Of a stretch of DNA of 64,000 nucleotides, positions 1-7,543 are shown in pieces; position 1 is the first letter of the stretch, and the number at the start of each line of letters is the position of its first letter. The DNA is from Arsenicibacter rosenii (GTDB taxonomy: Bacteria > Bacteroidota > Bacteroidia > Cytophagales > Spirosomataceae). The position numbers and the translations under genes are program-made. The DNA is taken from contig NZ_MORL01000005.1 of the NCBI RefSeq assembly GCF_001870735.1, forward strand, positions 331,736 through 395,735. Reading direction: 5' to 3'. Below the pieces are notes generated by a model. The model saw nothing but the letters and a program-made list of their open reading frames with translations. It was not told the origin of the DNA and searched no databases.

Positions 1-473
1 TCGCGGCCCAGGTTGTAGCCTGCGCCAACAAAGCTATGGATACGTGTGCGGAAGGGATAATACCGGCCAAATAATCCGACCTGCCGTGAGCGGTAACTCG
101 TTGCGAGGCGACGGTCGAAACCACCGCGCAGCCCCACTACAAAGCCAGGCTGTACGAAATAACCAATCCGTGGATTTAGTGTGAGGTAGGTACCGCTACC
201 AGCACCCAGCCCAAAGCCTAATGCCCCGCCGACGAATACGCTCCCTTTCTGAAACCACTCAAGCTCATTCCGGCGCTGGTATTCAATACTTTTCTGCGTT
301 TCTTCGCGCGCTTCGTTTTCGACGCGGTTTACACTGCGGCGAACATCCTCACGGGTACGTTCGTCAATAATCGGACGGTTTTCGCGTGTGGAACTGGTAT
401 CGTTCGTTGATTGTGCCATTCCAGCGGAAGCTAACGTGGTTAGCATACCCGCAATCATCAGTAGTTGTTTCAT
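1..473 (-). CDS. Exported, probably outer-membrane beta-barrel protein (C-terminus beyond window)
   Basis: The gene runs off the left edge; 157 codons are visible from the ATG at 473. Residues 1-20 form a signal peptide ending in GMAQ. Residues about 22-65 are hydrophilic and rich in Arg and Glu, so probably helical. From about residue 75 the sequence alternates Gly, aromatic and small residues (VGGALGFGLG, then PRIGYFVQPGFVVGLRGG), as in small outer-membrane barrels of Bacteroidetes. The function is unknown. The start is fixed by the signal peptide and lies inside an inverted repeat (471-506). Confidence 0.75.
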   Translation of the reverse strand, partial: MKQLLMIAGMLTTLASAGMAQSTNDTSSTRENRPIIDERTREDVRRSVNRVENEAREETQKSIEYQRRNELEWFQKGSVFVGGALGFGLGAGSGTYLTLNPRIGYFVQPGFVVGLRGGFDRRLATSYRSRQVGLFGRYYPFRTRIHSFVGAGYNLGR

Positions 474-506
474 AATCGTTGTCGTATATACTGAATAACG
501 ATTATG
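471..506 (-). promoter_or_regulatory. Inverted repeat that includes the start codon of the left-edge gene
   Basis: Perfect 10-bp arms, CATAATCGTT (471-480) and AACGATTATG (497-506), are separated by 16 bp. On the minus strand the ATG of the left-edge gene is in the 3' arm, so the mRNA could fold its own start codon into a stem. It could instead be an operator for a dimeric repressor. The repeat is seen directly; its role is inference. Confidence 0.45.
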
Positions 507-574
507 TAAGGATTAGGTTTGGTTTCAGGGTGGTTTTGTCCGGGAAGGGGACTGGCGAGGGGGTGTAGACAAGG

Positions 575-1066
575 ACGGCCACACGGGGCCAACAAAACAA
601 TAAAAGGGACGGCCACACGGGGCCAACAAAACAATAAAAGGGACGGCCACACGGGGCCAACAAAACAATAAAAGGGACGGCCACACGGGGCCAACAAAAC
701 AATAAAAGGGACGGCCACACGGGGCCAACAAAACAATAAAAGGGACGGCCACACGGGGCCAACAAAACAATAAAAGGGACGGCCACACGGGGCCAACAAA
801 ACAATAAAAGGGACGGCCACACGGGGCCAACAAAACAATAAAAGGGACGGCCACACGGGGCCAACAAAACAATAAAAGGGACGGCCACACGGGGCCAACA
901 AAACAATAAAAGGGACGGCCACACGGGGCCAACAAAACAATAAAAGGGACGGCCACACGGGGCCAACAAAACAATAAAAGGGACGGCCACACGGGGCCAA
1001 CAAAACAATAAAAGGGACGGCCACACGGGGCCAACAAAACAATAAAAGGGACGGCCACACGGGGCC
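575..1066. repeat. Perfect 34-bp tandem repeat, 14 full units plus 16 bp
   Basis: The unit has a GC-rich half (GGGACGGCC, spacer, GGGGCC) and an A-rich half, with period 34. Every copy from 575 to 1050 reads identically; a final partial copy (1051-1066) runs into GCCCCTA. The array lies between serC and the left-edge gene, on the 3' side of serC. Since 34 is not a multiple of 3 and the minus strand of the unit has no stop codon, all three minus frames stay open throughout, giving three spurious proline/cysteine-rich ORFs. There are no spacers, so it is not a CRISPR array. Confidence 0.97.
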
Positions 1067-1071
1067 GCCCC
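1048..1071 (-). terminator. Terminator-like hairpin after serC, overlapping the last repeat copy
   Basis: On the minus strand, 12 nt after the serC stop, a nine-pair stem (GGGGCGGCC with GGCCGTCCC, one G.U pair) closes a six-base loop and is followed by TTTTATTG. This resembles a rho-independent terminator. The 3' arm and its T-rich tail are the same sequence that is repeated in the 34-bp array. Confidence 0.6.
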
Positions 1072-1082
1072 TACTGGTAAAC

Positions 1083-2165
1083 CTATTCTGCTCTCTTTAA
1101 CTCTTCGATCAGATCGTTGATTTGCCCGGCGGATGTTGCCGGGAAATTAGCGATCCGGATTTGTGACTCTTTGAATTTGCCGTATCCGCTCCCAACAATC
1201 ATTCCTGCTTTTTTGACGGCGGCAATCACCTCGGCCGAGGGCTTTGTGGTGTTGGCGACCACTACGGTCTGCGACCGGTGACGTTCTTCTTCCACAAAGG
1301 GCTGATAACCATCGCTTAGCTCCAGAAAACGATAGAGCGCCTTTGCCTTCTCTTCGGTTTGCTTCCGGATGGTCTCGATACCAATCTTGTTCAGATCTTC
1401 GGCCACCTTGCCCAACACATAGATAAATAACACGTTTGGTGTTGCCGGGGTTTCAAACGTTTTATACAGTTTCCAGAGGGTCGGCAGGTTATGGTGAGCG
1501 CCAATGGTCAGTGAATCGTACCGCTGCAACCGCTCAGCCTTTTCCAGACAGGCTTCGCTGGCAATCCAGACACCCAGACCGGCAGGCATGCCAAAGGCTT
1601 TCTGAACGGAGAAAAACGCCGAATCGATCAGACCAAAATCCAGATCCGGATACGGGGCCGATGACACCATATCGACGCAGAACAATTTCTGGCTGTATTT
1701 TTTCTTCAGCCGGTGAATGTCTGACGTACGCATCTGTACCCCCGACGACGTTTCGTTGTGGGTAATCGCTACGAGCTCGGCATATTCCGGCACCTCCGTC
1801 TCGGCAAAATCAAACCCTTTGCCAAACGGTTTTTCCAGCAGATGCGTGAACTTGTGCAGCGATTGTGCATAATCGTAGAATTTACGCGAAAACGAGCCGT
1901 TGACCATGTGAAAGCTTTCGTGCTCAACGCAGTTAAGCAGCACCCGCTCCCAGACTTCGGAAGCCGAACCCGTAAAGAAAATACCATGGCTCGACGGTAT
2001 GTTCAGCAGAATCCGCAGTTGTTCGTCGGTAAACCGATAAATGTCGCGGAATTTCTGACTACGATGAGAGATCGAGCCAATCTGCTCATCCAATGCCGTT
2101 TGTAGATGTTGATGAACCGTCGGATACAGCTCTGCCGGACCGGGAGTGAAGTAAAGTGGTTTCAT
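1083..2165 (-). CDS. serC: Phosphoserine aminotransferase (class V)
   Basis: Converts 3-phosphohydroxypyruvate to phosphoserine with glutamate and PLP, the second step of serine synthesis. The 360-residue protein starts MKPLYFTPGPAELYP, the usual opening of the Bacteroidetes form. The PLP lysine is K189 in SVQKAFGMPAGLG, and the Thr/Ser-rich phosphate loop (FFTGSASE) is near residue 65. It follows the SerB-SerA fusion gene by 94 bp on the same strand, so steps 1, 2 and 3 of serine synthesis are adjacent. A hairpin repeat lies in the gap. A class V aminotransferase with another substrate is the only realistic alternative, and the neighbour argues against it. Confidence 0.93.
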   Translation of the reverse strand: MKPLYFTPGPAELYPTVHQHLQTALDEQIGSISHRSQKFRDIYRFTDEQLRILLNIPSSHGIFFTGSASEVWERVLLNCVEHESFHMVNGSFSRKFYDYAQSLHKFTHLLEKPFGKGFDFAETEVPEYAELVAITHNETSSGVQMRTSDIHRLKKKYSQKLFCVDMVSSAPYPDLDFGLIDSAFFSVQKAFGMPAGLGVWIASEACLEKAERLQRYDSLTIGAHHNLPTLWKLYKTFETPATPNVLFIYVLGKVAEDLNKIGIETIRKQTEEKAKALYRFLELSDGYQPFVEEERHRSQTVVVANTTKPSAEVIAAVKKAGMIVGSGYGKFKESQIRIANFPATSAGQINDLIEELKRAE

Positions 2166-2190
2166 TGATCAAGTCAATGAGTGATTAGGC

Positions 2191-2245
2191 GATTGAGTGA
2201 TTGAGTGAATAAGCGCGGCAACACTATTCACTCAATCACTCAATC
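2191..2245. repeat. Hairpin with arms made of a doubled octamer
   Basis: Perfect 21-bp inverted repeat: left arm 2191-2211, right arm 2225-2245, loop 13 bp. Each arm is two copies of GATTGAGT (or its complement) plus GAATA. The octamer pattern continues to 2262 and includes the TGA stop codon of the serB-serA gene. It sits between serBA and serC. Confidence 0.9.
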
Positions 2246-2259
2246 ATTCAATCACTCAA

Positions 2260-4164
2260 TCAGTATAAAAGTCTAAACTTAATCGTGTTGTCGATCGCTT
2301 TCAGTTCCTCAACGACTTCGTCTGAGTAGTTTTTGGCGACATCCGTGATTACGTAGCCGATATCTTCAGTTGTTTTCAGATACTGACCACGGATGTTGAT
2401 GTTGTACTTGGCAAAAATGTTGTTCATTCTGGCCAGAATACCCGGCATGTTTGTATGAATATGCAACAGCCGGTGCGAGTCTTTCAGCAGAGGCAGTTGC
2501 AGTTCAGGGAAGTTCACGCTACCGTATGTACTGCCGTTATTGATATATTCCAGCAGTTTAGCCGGCACAAAATTACCGATATTCTCCTGAGCTTCTTCGG
2601 TACTACCACCGATATGCGGCGTCAGGATCACGTTTGGCAAACCGCGCAGTTCGTTGATAAACGCCTCGGCATTGGTTTTCGGCTCATACGGGAATACATC
2701 GATACCCGTACCGGCAACCTGACCCGACTTAATAGCCTCGACCAGCGCCTGAATATCCACGATATGACCACGGGACAGGTTCAGGAAAATGACGCCTTTC
2801 TTCATCAGGCTGAACTCACGGGCGCCGATCAGGTTTTTATTGTCTTTACGGCCGTCGGTATGCAGGCTGATGATGTCGGCAATGGCCAGCAGCTCGTCCA
2901 GCGACTTGCACTTACGGGCGTTCCCCAGCGACAGTTTGTCAACGACATCGTAGAAATACACTTCCATGCCCAGCGCTTCGGCAACGACCGACAACTGCGT
3001 ACCAATGTTTCCGTATCCAACTAGGCCCAGTTTCTTACCCCGTACCTCGAAGCTGTTTGTGGCTGATTTGTCCCAGACACCTGCATGCATCTGGTTGCTC
3101 TTCGTCACTACATTCCGGATCAGCATAATGATCTCACCAATGGCGAGTTCAACCACCGAACGGGTATTACTGTAAGGCGCGTTGAAGACCGCAATGCCGC
3201 GTTCCGTACAGGCCTGCAGATCAATCTGGTTGGTACCGATGCAGAATGCTCCGACAGTCATCAGTTTATTGGCACTTTCGAGTACCCGGCGCGTTACCAT
3301 CGTTTTTGAGCGGATACCCAGAATGTGTACCCCCTGAATGGCTTCGATCAGTTCGTCTTCATCGAGTGCTCCTTTACGTAGTTCGACCTGAAAACCCTCC
3401 TGCTCAAACAGCTGCAAGGCAACAGGGTGTACGTTTTCGAGTAAGAGCACTTTAATACGGCTCTTTGGATAAGAAAGACTGCGGCTCAATTTATTATCGA
3501 ATAAAAAGTCGTCGAGCGACGGGGCGATGTGGTCGGCTTTTTCCACTACGCTTGGCCGCAGAACGTTTTCGGTGAATGCATAAAACTTATTGGCCAGGCC
3601 CGCTTCACGGATTTCATAATCCGTATAGCCATCGCCGATGACATAGATATCGCCGTCCAGCTTCATATCACGGATCAGCTTTACCTTGCCTTTATCGGTC
3701 GCCAGCGGGTTATCGCAGTCACAGCCGATGATATTTCCGTTCCCGTCATACGTAAAGGTATTGGCAAACACATGTTCCTCCTTAATCCCTAATGCGGTTA
3801 CGATTGGCACGATAAACTCTTTGAAACCACTCGAAACGATAAAGATCTGCTCCGCATTTTCGGCCAGAAAGACACGGTTGCGCTGAAACGAATCGGAGAC
3901 TTTGGTCATCAGCGTTTCAATCAGAGCCGGTAAATGATCCCGATGAGCGTTCAACAGTTTAAGCCTTAGTTCGAGCGACTGGGCAAGGGAGATTTCGCCG
4001 GCCATACCACGGTCGGTAATGGCCTTGATCTGAGCCAGCACATCGTCGCGGTCCGGGCGGCCAATCAGAGAGATTTCGCCCAAAACGTCGAGGGCTTCAA
4101 CCTTGGTAAAGGTACTGTCAAAATCAATGACAAAATAGGTCTGTTCGAGCTGTTTGGTAAGCAT
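2260..4164 (-). CDS. serA: Phosphoserine phosphatase / phosphoglycerate dehydrogenase fusion (SerB-SerA)
   Basis: A 634-residue bifunctional protein. Residues 1-220 are a HAD phosphatase (DFDST with D14 and D16; GDGYTD near 178-182), matching SerB. Residues about 236-550 are a D-3-phosphoglycerate dehydrogenase with a Rossmann motif (GYGNIG, 383-388), a substrate Arg in RSKT, and the catalytic His in LTPHIGGSTEEA. Residues about 558-634 are an ACT domain (LLHIHTNMPGILARMN), the usual serine-feedback site. It therefore does the first and last steps of serine synthesis, and serC next door does the middle one. Such fusions are known in Cytophagales. The start at 4164 puts the HAD motif at the normal distance from the N-terminus. 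Confidence 0.93.
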   Translation of the reverse strand: MLTKQLEQTYFVIDFDSTFTKVEALDVLGEISLIGRPDRDDVLAQIKAITDRGMAGEISLAQSLELRLKLLNAHRDHLPALIETLMTKVSDSFQRNRVFLAENAEQIFIVSSGFKEFIVPIVTALGIKEEHVFANTFTYDGNGNIIGCDCDNPLATDKGKVKLIRDMKLDGDIYVIGDGYTDYEIREAGLANKFYAFTENVLRPSVVEKADHIAPSLDDFLFDNKLSRSLSYPKSRIKVLLLENVHPVALQLFEQEGFQVELRKGALDEDELIEAIQGVHILGIRSKTMVTRRVLESANKLMTVGAFCIGTNQIDLQACTERGIAVFNAPYSNTRSVVELAIGEIIMLIRNVVTKSNQMHAGVWDKSATNSFEVRGKKLGLVGYGNIGTQLSVVAEALGMEVYFYDVVDKLSLGNARKCKSLDELLAIADIISLHTDGRKDNKNLIGAREFSLMKKGVIFLNLSRGHIVDIQALVEAIKSGQVAGTGIDVFPYEPKTNAEAFINELRGLPNVILTPHIGGSTEEAQENIGNFVPAKLLEYINNGSTYGSVNFPELQLPLLKDSHRLLHIHTNMPGILARMNNIFAKYNINIRGQYLKTTEDIGYVITDVAKNYSDEVVEELKAIDNTIKFRLLY

Positions 4165-4182
4165 ATTAATTAGATTCCGTTA

Positions 4183-4554
4183 TCACAGTGAGCCCATAGG
4201 ATCACCATCTGGAAATTCTGTCTGTATAATACGTTGTAGCGTATCCCGCAGAGGTTGTAAATGAACAGTTATAATGCGCCACACAATTGTGTAATCAATA
4301 CCGAAGTAGTCATGAACCAGAATATGTCTTGTCCGGATTACTCTGGTCCACTCTATATCCTGATGCTGGTCACGAAAGTCTTCAGGCACCGGGTTAGCAG
4401 CTTCGCCTAAAACCTGAACGTTGCGAACAACAGCATCACAAACCATTCTGTTACGCACAAAGGCATCAAATGTATACCCGGCAATGTATTCCTCAATTGC
4501 GGATACAGCCTCCAGCATATCTGTCAACAGAAGATAAGCCGATCGCCTAGACAT
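4183..4554 (-). CDS. hepT: HepT-like toxin (DUF86 RNase)
   Basis: The 123-residue all-helical protein carries the HepT signature R-x4-H-x-Y as R76, H81, Y83 (RHILVHDY). In characterised HepT/MntA pairs HepT is an RNase toxin and MntA neutralises it by AMPylating the motif tyrosine. The mntA reading frame ends 8 bp inside hepT (ATGTCTAG overlap), the normal arrangement. The neighbouring mntA has lost one base, so HepT may be unopposed or itself silent. It lies 18 bp upstream of serB-serA on the same strand. Confidence 0.85.
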   Translation of the reverse strand: MSRRSAYLLLTDMLEAVSAIEEYIAGYTFDAFVRNRMVCDAVVRNVQVLGEAANPVPEDFRDQHQDIEWTRVIRTRHILVHDYFGIDYTIVWRIITVHLQPLRDTLQRIIQTEFPDGDPMGSL

Positions 4555-4833
4555 ATTGCAATTGACTCATAATAAATGGCATAAGCTTGGGCTTGATAGC
4601 TTGTCGTGTTACCAGATCCACCCGCTTCTGTAAAATATCTTCCAGCTCAATAGCCAGATCAATAAATTCGAAACCAACCGGCTGATTAAATTCCACAAGA
4701 ATATCAATATCACTGTTTGCCGTTGCTGTTCCATCGGCATACGAACCAAATAAGGCATTGAACTTAAAGGATATTTGGTAAATAAATGTGCTTTATGAGC
4801 CTGTAAGGCTTGCCGGATTTGTTGCGCATCCAT
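4547..4833 (-). pseudogene. mntA: Frameshifted MntA-like nucleotidyltransferase antitoxin
   Basis: From ATG 4833 (or GTG 4839) the frame reads MDAQQIRQALQAHKAHLF and then TKYPLSSM. The following text makes sense only in another frame: ALFGSYADG, NSDIDILVEF, then a helical C-terminus ending LQYV at a TAG at 4547-4549. GSYADG plus DID is the minimal nucleotidyltransferase motif. Adding one G in ATGCC (about 4754-4758) restores a 96-residue MntA. The gene is therefore broken by a one-base deletion, unless this is a sequencing error. Its 5' end overlaps the end of the hydrolase gene. Confidence 0.85.
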
Positions 4834-5827
4834 AATCACTATTATCTCTTAAGAACGCCAACGCTCTTTGTTCTGACCAGTATGTTCCCTGAATATCGGA
4901 GCCGGACGGAAAACCGCAGTGGCCGCCTTGCTCAGGAAACTCCATAAATACATTGGGTAGTTCCCGCGCTATAGCTTCCGGAAAACACTCGGGAGCCAGC
5001 ATCGGGTCATTTTTAGCATTGATGAGAAGCGTCGGGATTTGAATTGAGCGCAAAAACTGAATTGCACTGTTGCGCGCATAATATTCTCTGGCATCCCGAA
5101 AGCCATGTAACGGAGCCGTATAACGGTCGTCGAAGTCTGCAAAGGTACGGATTCGGCGATAATGTTTTGACGAAATCTCGGTCGGGAACAGCTTTTCTTT
5201 TTCCAGGACCTTTTCTTTCAGATGCCGGAGAAACCGCCGCAGATAAATCCGGGAAAAGCCCCGGTTAATCATCTCACAGCTGGCCGCCAGGTCGATCGGG
5301 GCTGAAAAGGCAATGGCTTTTTCAACGGCCATATGCAGCGCCGGCCCGCGTTCACCGACATATTTCAGCGTCAGATTGCCACCCAGACTGTAGCCGATGA
5401 GCGAAATCCGGCTATATCCTTTCTGCATGGCATGCCGTACGACAAAGTCGAGGTCTTCGGTAGCGCCGGAGTGGTAAAAACGAGGCAACCGGTTCATTTC
5501 GCCGCTACATGAGCGAAAATTCCAGGCCAGACAATCAAACCCGTTTTGGGTCAGATGCCGGACCATACCGGTGATATACTGCCGCGTTGAATCTCCTTCG
5601 AGCCCGTGCGACAGAATAACCAGCTGTCGCATGGTTTCTGCCCGAAGCCCGCTGCCCTCATCTGCCTCTGCCCAGTCAAGATCCAGAAAATCATGGTCAG
5701 GTGTCTGAATTCGTTCACGCACATAAGACACCGCTACCTTCCGGAAAAGCGAAGGCACAATGGTTTGCAAATGGCCATTCCACAGGCGGGCCGGCGGACG
5801 ATAACTTGAAGGCGCAATCAGGGGCAT
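4793..5827 (-). CDS. Alpha/beta hydrolase, YheT-like family
   Basis: The 344-residue protein has the layout of the YheT/ABHD family: an N-terminal RPPARLWNGHLQTIVPSLFR segment, an oxyanion motif HGLEGDS (74-80), nucleophile S147 in GYSLGG, an acidic residue in INAKNDPM, and the catalytic His in QGGHCGFPSG. It is cytoplasmic, with no signal peptide. Family members are esterases/lipases of uncertain substrate. The C-terminal ~14 codons overlap the start of mntA in another frame, so the extreme C-terminus may be an extension from insertion of the mntA-hepT pair next to it. Confidence 0.85.
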   Translation of the reverse strand: MPLIAPSSYRPPARLWNGHLQTIVPSLFRKVAVSYVRERIQTPDHDFLDLDWAEADEGSGLRAETMRQLVILSHGLEGDSTRQYITGMVRHLTQNGFDCLAWNFRSCSGEMNRLPRFYHSGATEDLDFVVRHAMQKGYSRISLIGYSLGGNLTLKYVGERGPALHMAVEKAIAFSAPIDLAASCEMINRGFSRIYLRRFLRHLKEKVLEKEKLFPTEISSKHYRRIRTFADFDDRYTAPLHGFRDAREYYARNSAIQFLRSIQIPTLLINAKNDPMLAPECFPEAIARELPNVFMEFPEQGGHCGFPSGSDIQGTYWSEQRALAFLRDNSDYGCATNPASLTGS

Positions 5828-5881
5828 ACCCAGCGCAGTTGATTAAGCTGCGAAGTTACGAATGTTCAACGAACCCGCGAC

Positions 5882-6388
5882 CTACTTTTTCAGGATCCAT
5901 TGCCAGATTTCCCCATCATCCGGGTCTTGTATAGTTCCATCAAACTTAAATCCTATTTTTTTCAGCAACCGGTTAGACGGATTCTGCTCAGGAAGCGTGT
6001 GGGCCATTACATTGCGGACTTTCGGCTGGCTCAAGGCAAAGGCTACCAATTCCTTAGCCACCTCAGTTGCCAGGCCTTGCTGCCGGTAGGGCACATATAT
6101 TTCGTAGCCGATTTCAACCGTCCCGTCTTCATCGGGTAAACCTTTAAAGCCACCGCTGCCGATCAATACCTGATCGGCACGGTGCACAAAAATGTACATC
6201 CACCAGGGCGACAGCGAAGGCTTGCCTTTCAGCAAATGATACGTCGGCTCCAGGACTTCGGGAAACTCAGTCCAGTCGTCAGGAATCCGGCAGGCGACGG
6301 GGGCCGTCAGTTCCTGGTGTTTGTGGATCAACGCCTCCAGAATCGCCAGGTCTGCCGGAATCAGGTGTAATCGTGGTGTTGTTAACAT
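5882..6388 (-). CDS. GNAT-family N-acetyltransferase (RimJ/RimL type)
   Basis: A 168-residue protein starting TTPRLHLIPADL, the usual first strand of RimJ/RimL-like GNATs. The acetyl-CoA loop is YRQQGLATE (about 101-109) after GYEIYVPY, and the C-terminal NPSNRLLKKIGF segment is the typical motif B region. It transfers an acetyl group from acetyl-CoA to an unknown amine. It is 54 bp downstream of nothing obvious in pathway terms; the neighbours on the same strand are unrelated. Confidence 0.85.
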   Translation of the reverse strand: MLTTPRLHLIPADLAILEALIHKHQELTAPVACRIPDDWTEFPEVLEPTYHLLKGKPSLSPWWMYIFVHRADQVLIGSGGFKGLPDEDGTVEIGYEIYVPYRQQGLATEVAKELVAFALSQPKVRNVMAHTLPEQNPSNRLLKKIGFKFDGTIQDPDDGEIWQWILKK

Positions 6389-6397
6389 ATCATAAAC

Positions 6398-6697
6398 TTA
6401 GAGTACGTCCAGTTGTCCGGCCGAAAAGGCCATGGGCTTATCAGCGAACAGCTTTTTGGTGGCGGCCCATGTTGTCCGGAAAAGCTCACTTTGCCGGTAC
6501 TGTTCAAGGGCTTCAGCCGACTCCCAGCGGCTGTAAGTCATCCGGATATTGGGTTTATCCAGATCACAGAGCAACTCCAGATGCAAACACCCCGGAAACG
6601 CCCTGATTTGGTCTTTCGACTGCCCGAAAATAGCCATGAACTCGTCCAGTTTATCTTCCTGAAAGGTCATGCGTACAATTCTGATCAATGCATCCAT
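6398..6697 (-). CDS. Antibiotic biosynthesis monooxygenase (ABM) domain protein
   Basis: A 99-residue single ABM domain, a dimeric alpha/beta-barrel fold of about 95 residues. Typical features are the first strand MDALIRIVRMTFQ, the FPGCLHLELLCD hairpin and the SRWESAEALEQYRQSELFR helix. The frame is open upstream to 6748, but the ABM domain starts exactly at MDAL, so 6697 is chosen. Family members are heme oxygenases, quinol monooxygenases or have no known substrate. It lies 9 bp upstream of the GNAT gene, probably cotranscribed. Confidence 0.8.
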   Translation of the reverse strand: MDALIRIVRMTFQEDKLDEFMAIFGQSKDQIRAFPGCLHLELLCDLDKPNIRMTYSRWESAEALEQYRQSELFRTTWAATKKLFADKPMAFSAGQLDVL

Positions 6698-6937
6698 GTT
6701 TTTGACGCTAAATAGGGAGACCATTGAGATGCCAATGGTACCCGGCAAAGCTCGTATTTTTTTACAGAATGCAAGCTATTTATCAACAAGCTACTTTTTA
6801 TGTCTGCCTATGCCTAAAGCTATCGATTGAAAAATCCTGAAACTACCTCCGTATATCCTATCCGCAGTAACCTTCTATTAAGACCTTTGCATAACTGATT
6901 AATAAGCCTTTACGGCCTATCAGTTTTTATCAAATTA

Positions 6938-7378
6938 ATGCAAAGTGTCATGTTACAACACGTTATTCCTGCCTTTGGGCTTATAAATGCGATTGCGGCA
7001 GTGGGTATTGCCTTGCTCTACATCACTGCCTTTTCACTGGTTAACGAACCGCAGCGACAACTCATTAACGCTCTGATCATTGCCGGTGCCGGTGCCGTTT
7101 ACTGGAGTGGCGGACTGGGCGTGTGGGAGTTCCCGTTTGGCATAGTTATGCTGTGGGTCGCCTACCGCGGACTGGCCAGCTACACATTTATCGGAATTGG
7201 CTGGCTGCTGCATACCGCCTGGGATCTTGTTCATCACCTCTACGCCAACCCGATTGTCGCGTTTGAACCTTCCTCTTCGGCGGGTTGTGCGGTCTGTGAC
7301 AGTATACTGGCGCTCTGGTTTTTCGCACAGGCCCCTTCGGTCTTCAGCTTTTTCAAACGACCGCTGCCCGACTCCTGA
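6938..7378 (+). CDS. Small integral membrane protein, DUF6010-like
   Basis: The 146-residue protein has four or five hydrophobic segments: about 8-32, 42-60, 64-82, 86-106 and 120-134. The conserved-looking core is GIGWLLHTAWDLVHHLYAN followed by PSSSAGCAVCDSILALWFF, which I recall as DUF6010. The invariant HH and the CAVCD segment could bind a metal or heme, but that is a guess. It is transcribed alone; the 240 bp upstream shows no other gene. Function unknown. Confidence 0.7.
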   Translation: MQSVMLQHVIPAFGLINAIAAVGIALLYITAFSLVNEPQRQLINALIIAGAGAVYWSGGLGVWEFPFGIVMLWVAYRGLASYTFIGIGWLLHTAWDLVHHLYANPIVAFEPSSSAGCAVCDSILALWFFAQAPSVFSFFKRPLPDS

Positions 7379-7511
7379 AATTGTGTGTACAATCAGTAAA
7401 CGATTGGTTATACCAAAACAAACCAATGACTGTCAACTTATTAACCATCTTCTTTTCCGGAGCACACAATACAGGAAGGTATTGCCATCAACGTAAACGG
7501 CCAAAACCTGT

Positions 7512-7519
7512 TAGTTTTG
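7512..7519 (+). promoter_or_regulatory. Candidate -7 promoter element for the aldo/keto reductase gene
   Basis: TAGTTTTG fits the Bacteroidetes -7 consensus TAnnTTTG and lies 24 bp before the start codon. No good TTTG is present at the expected -33 distance, so support is partial. Confidence 0.35.
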
Positions 7520-7543
7520 CAGAAACGTTAAACCCTTTACCAA

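Noticed and set aside
470-1060. Three overlapping minus-strand ORFs of 174-196 residues, Pro/Cys/Trp-rich
   Set aside because: They are produced by the 34-bp tandem repeat, whose minus strand has no stop in any frame; the period of 34 makes all frames cycle through the same peptide. No signal of coding use.
575-1066. CRISPR array
   Set aside because: Units are contiguous and identical, with no variable spacers and no cas genes nearby.
7034-7426. 130-residue minus ORF opposite the DUF6010-like gene
   Set aside because: Plus-strand frame encodes a coherent membrane protein with family-like motifs; the minus frame has no recognisable features.
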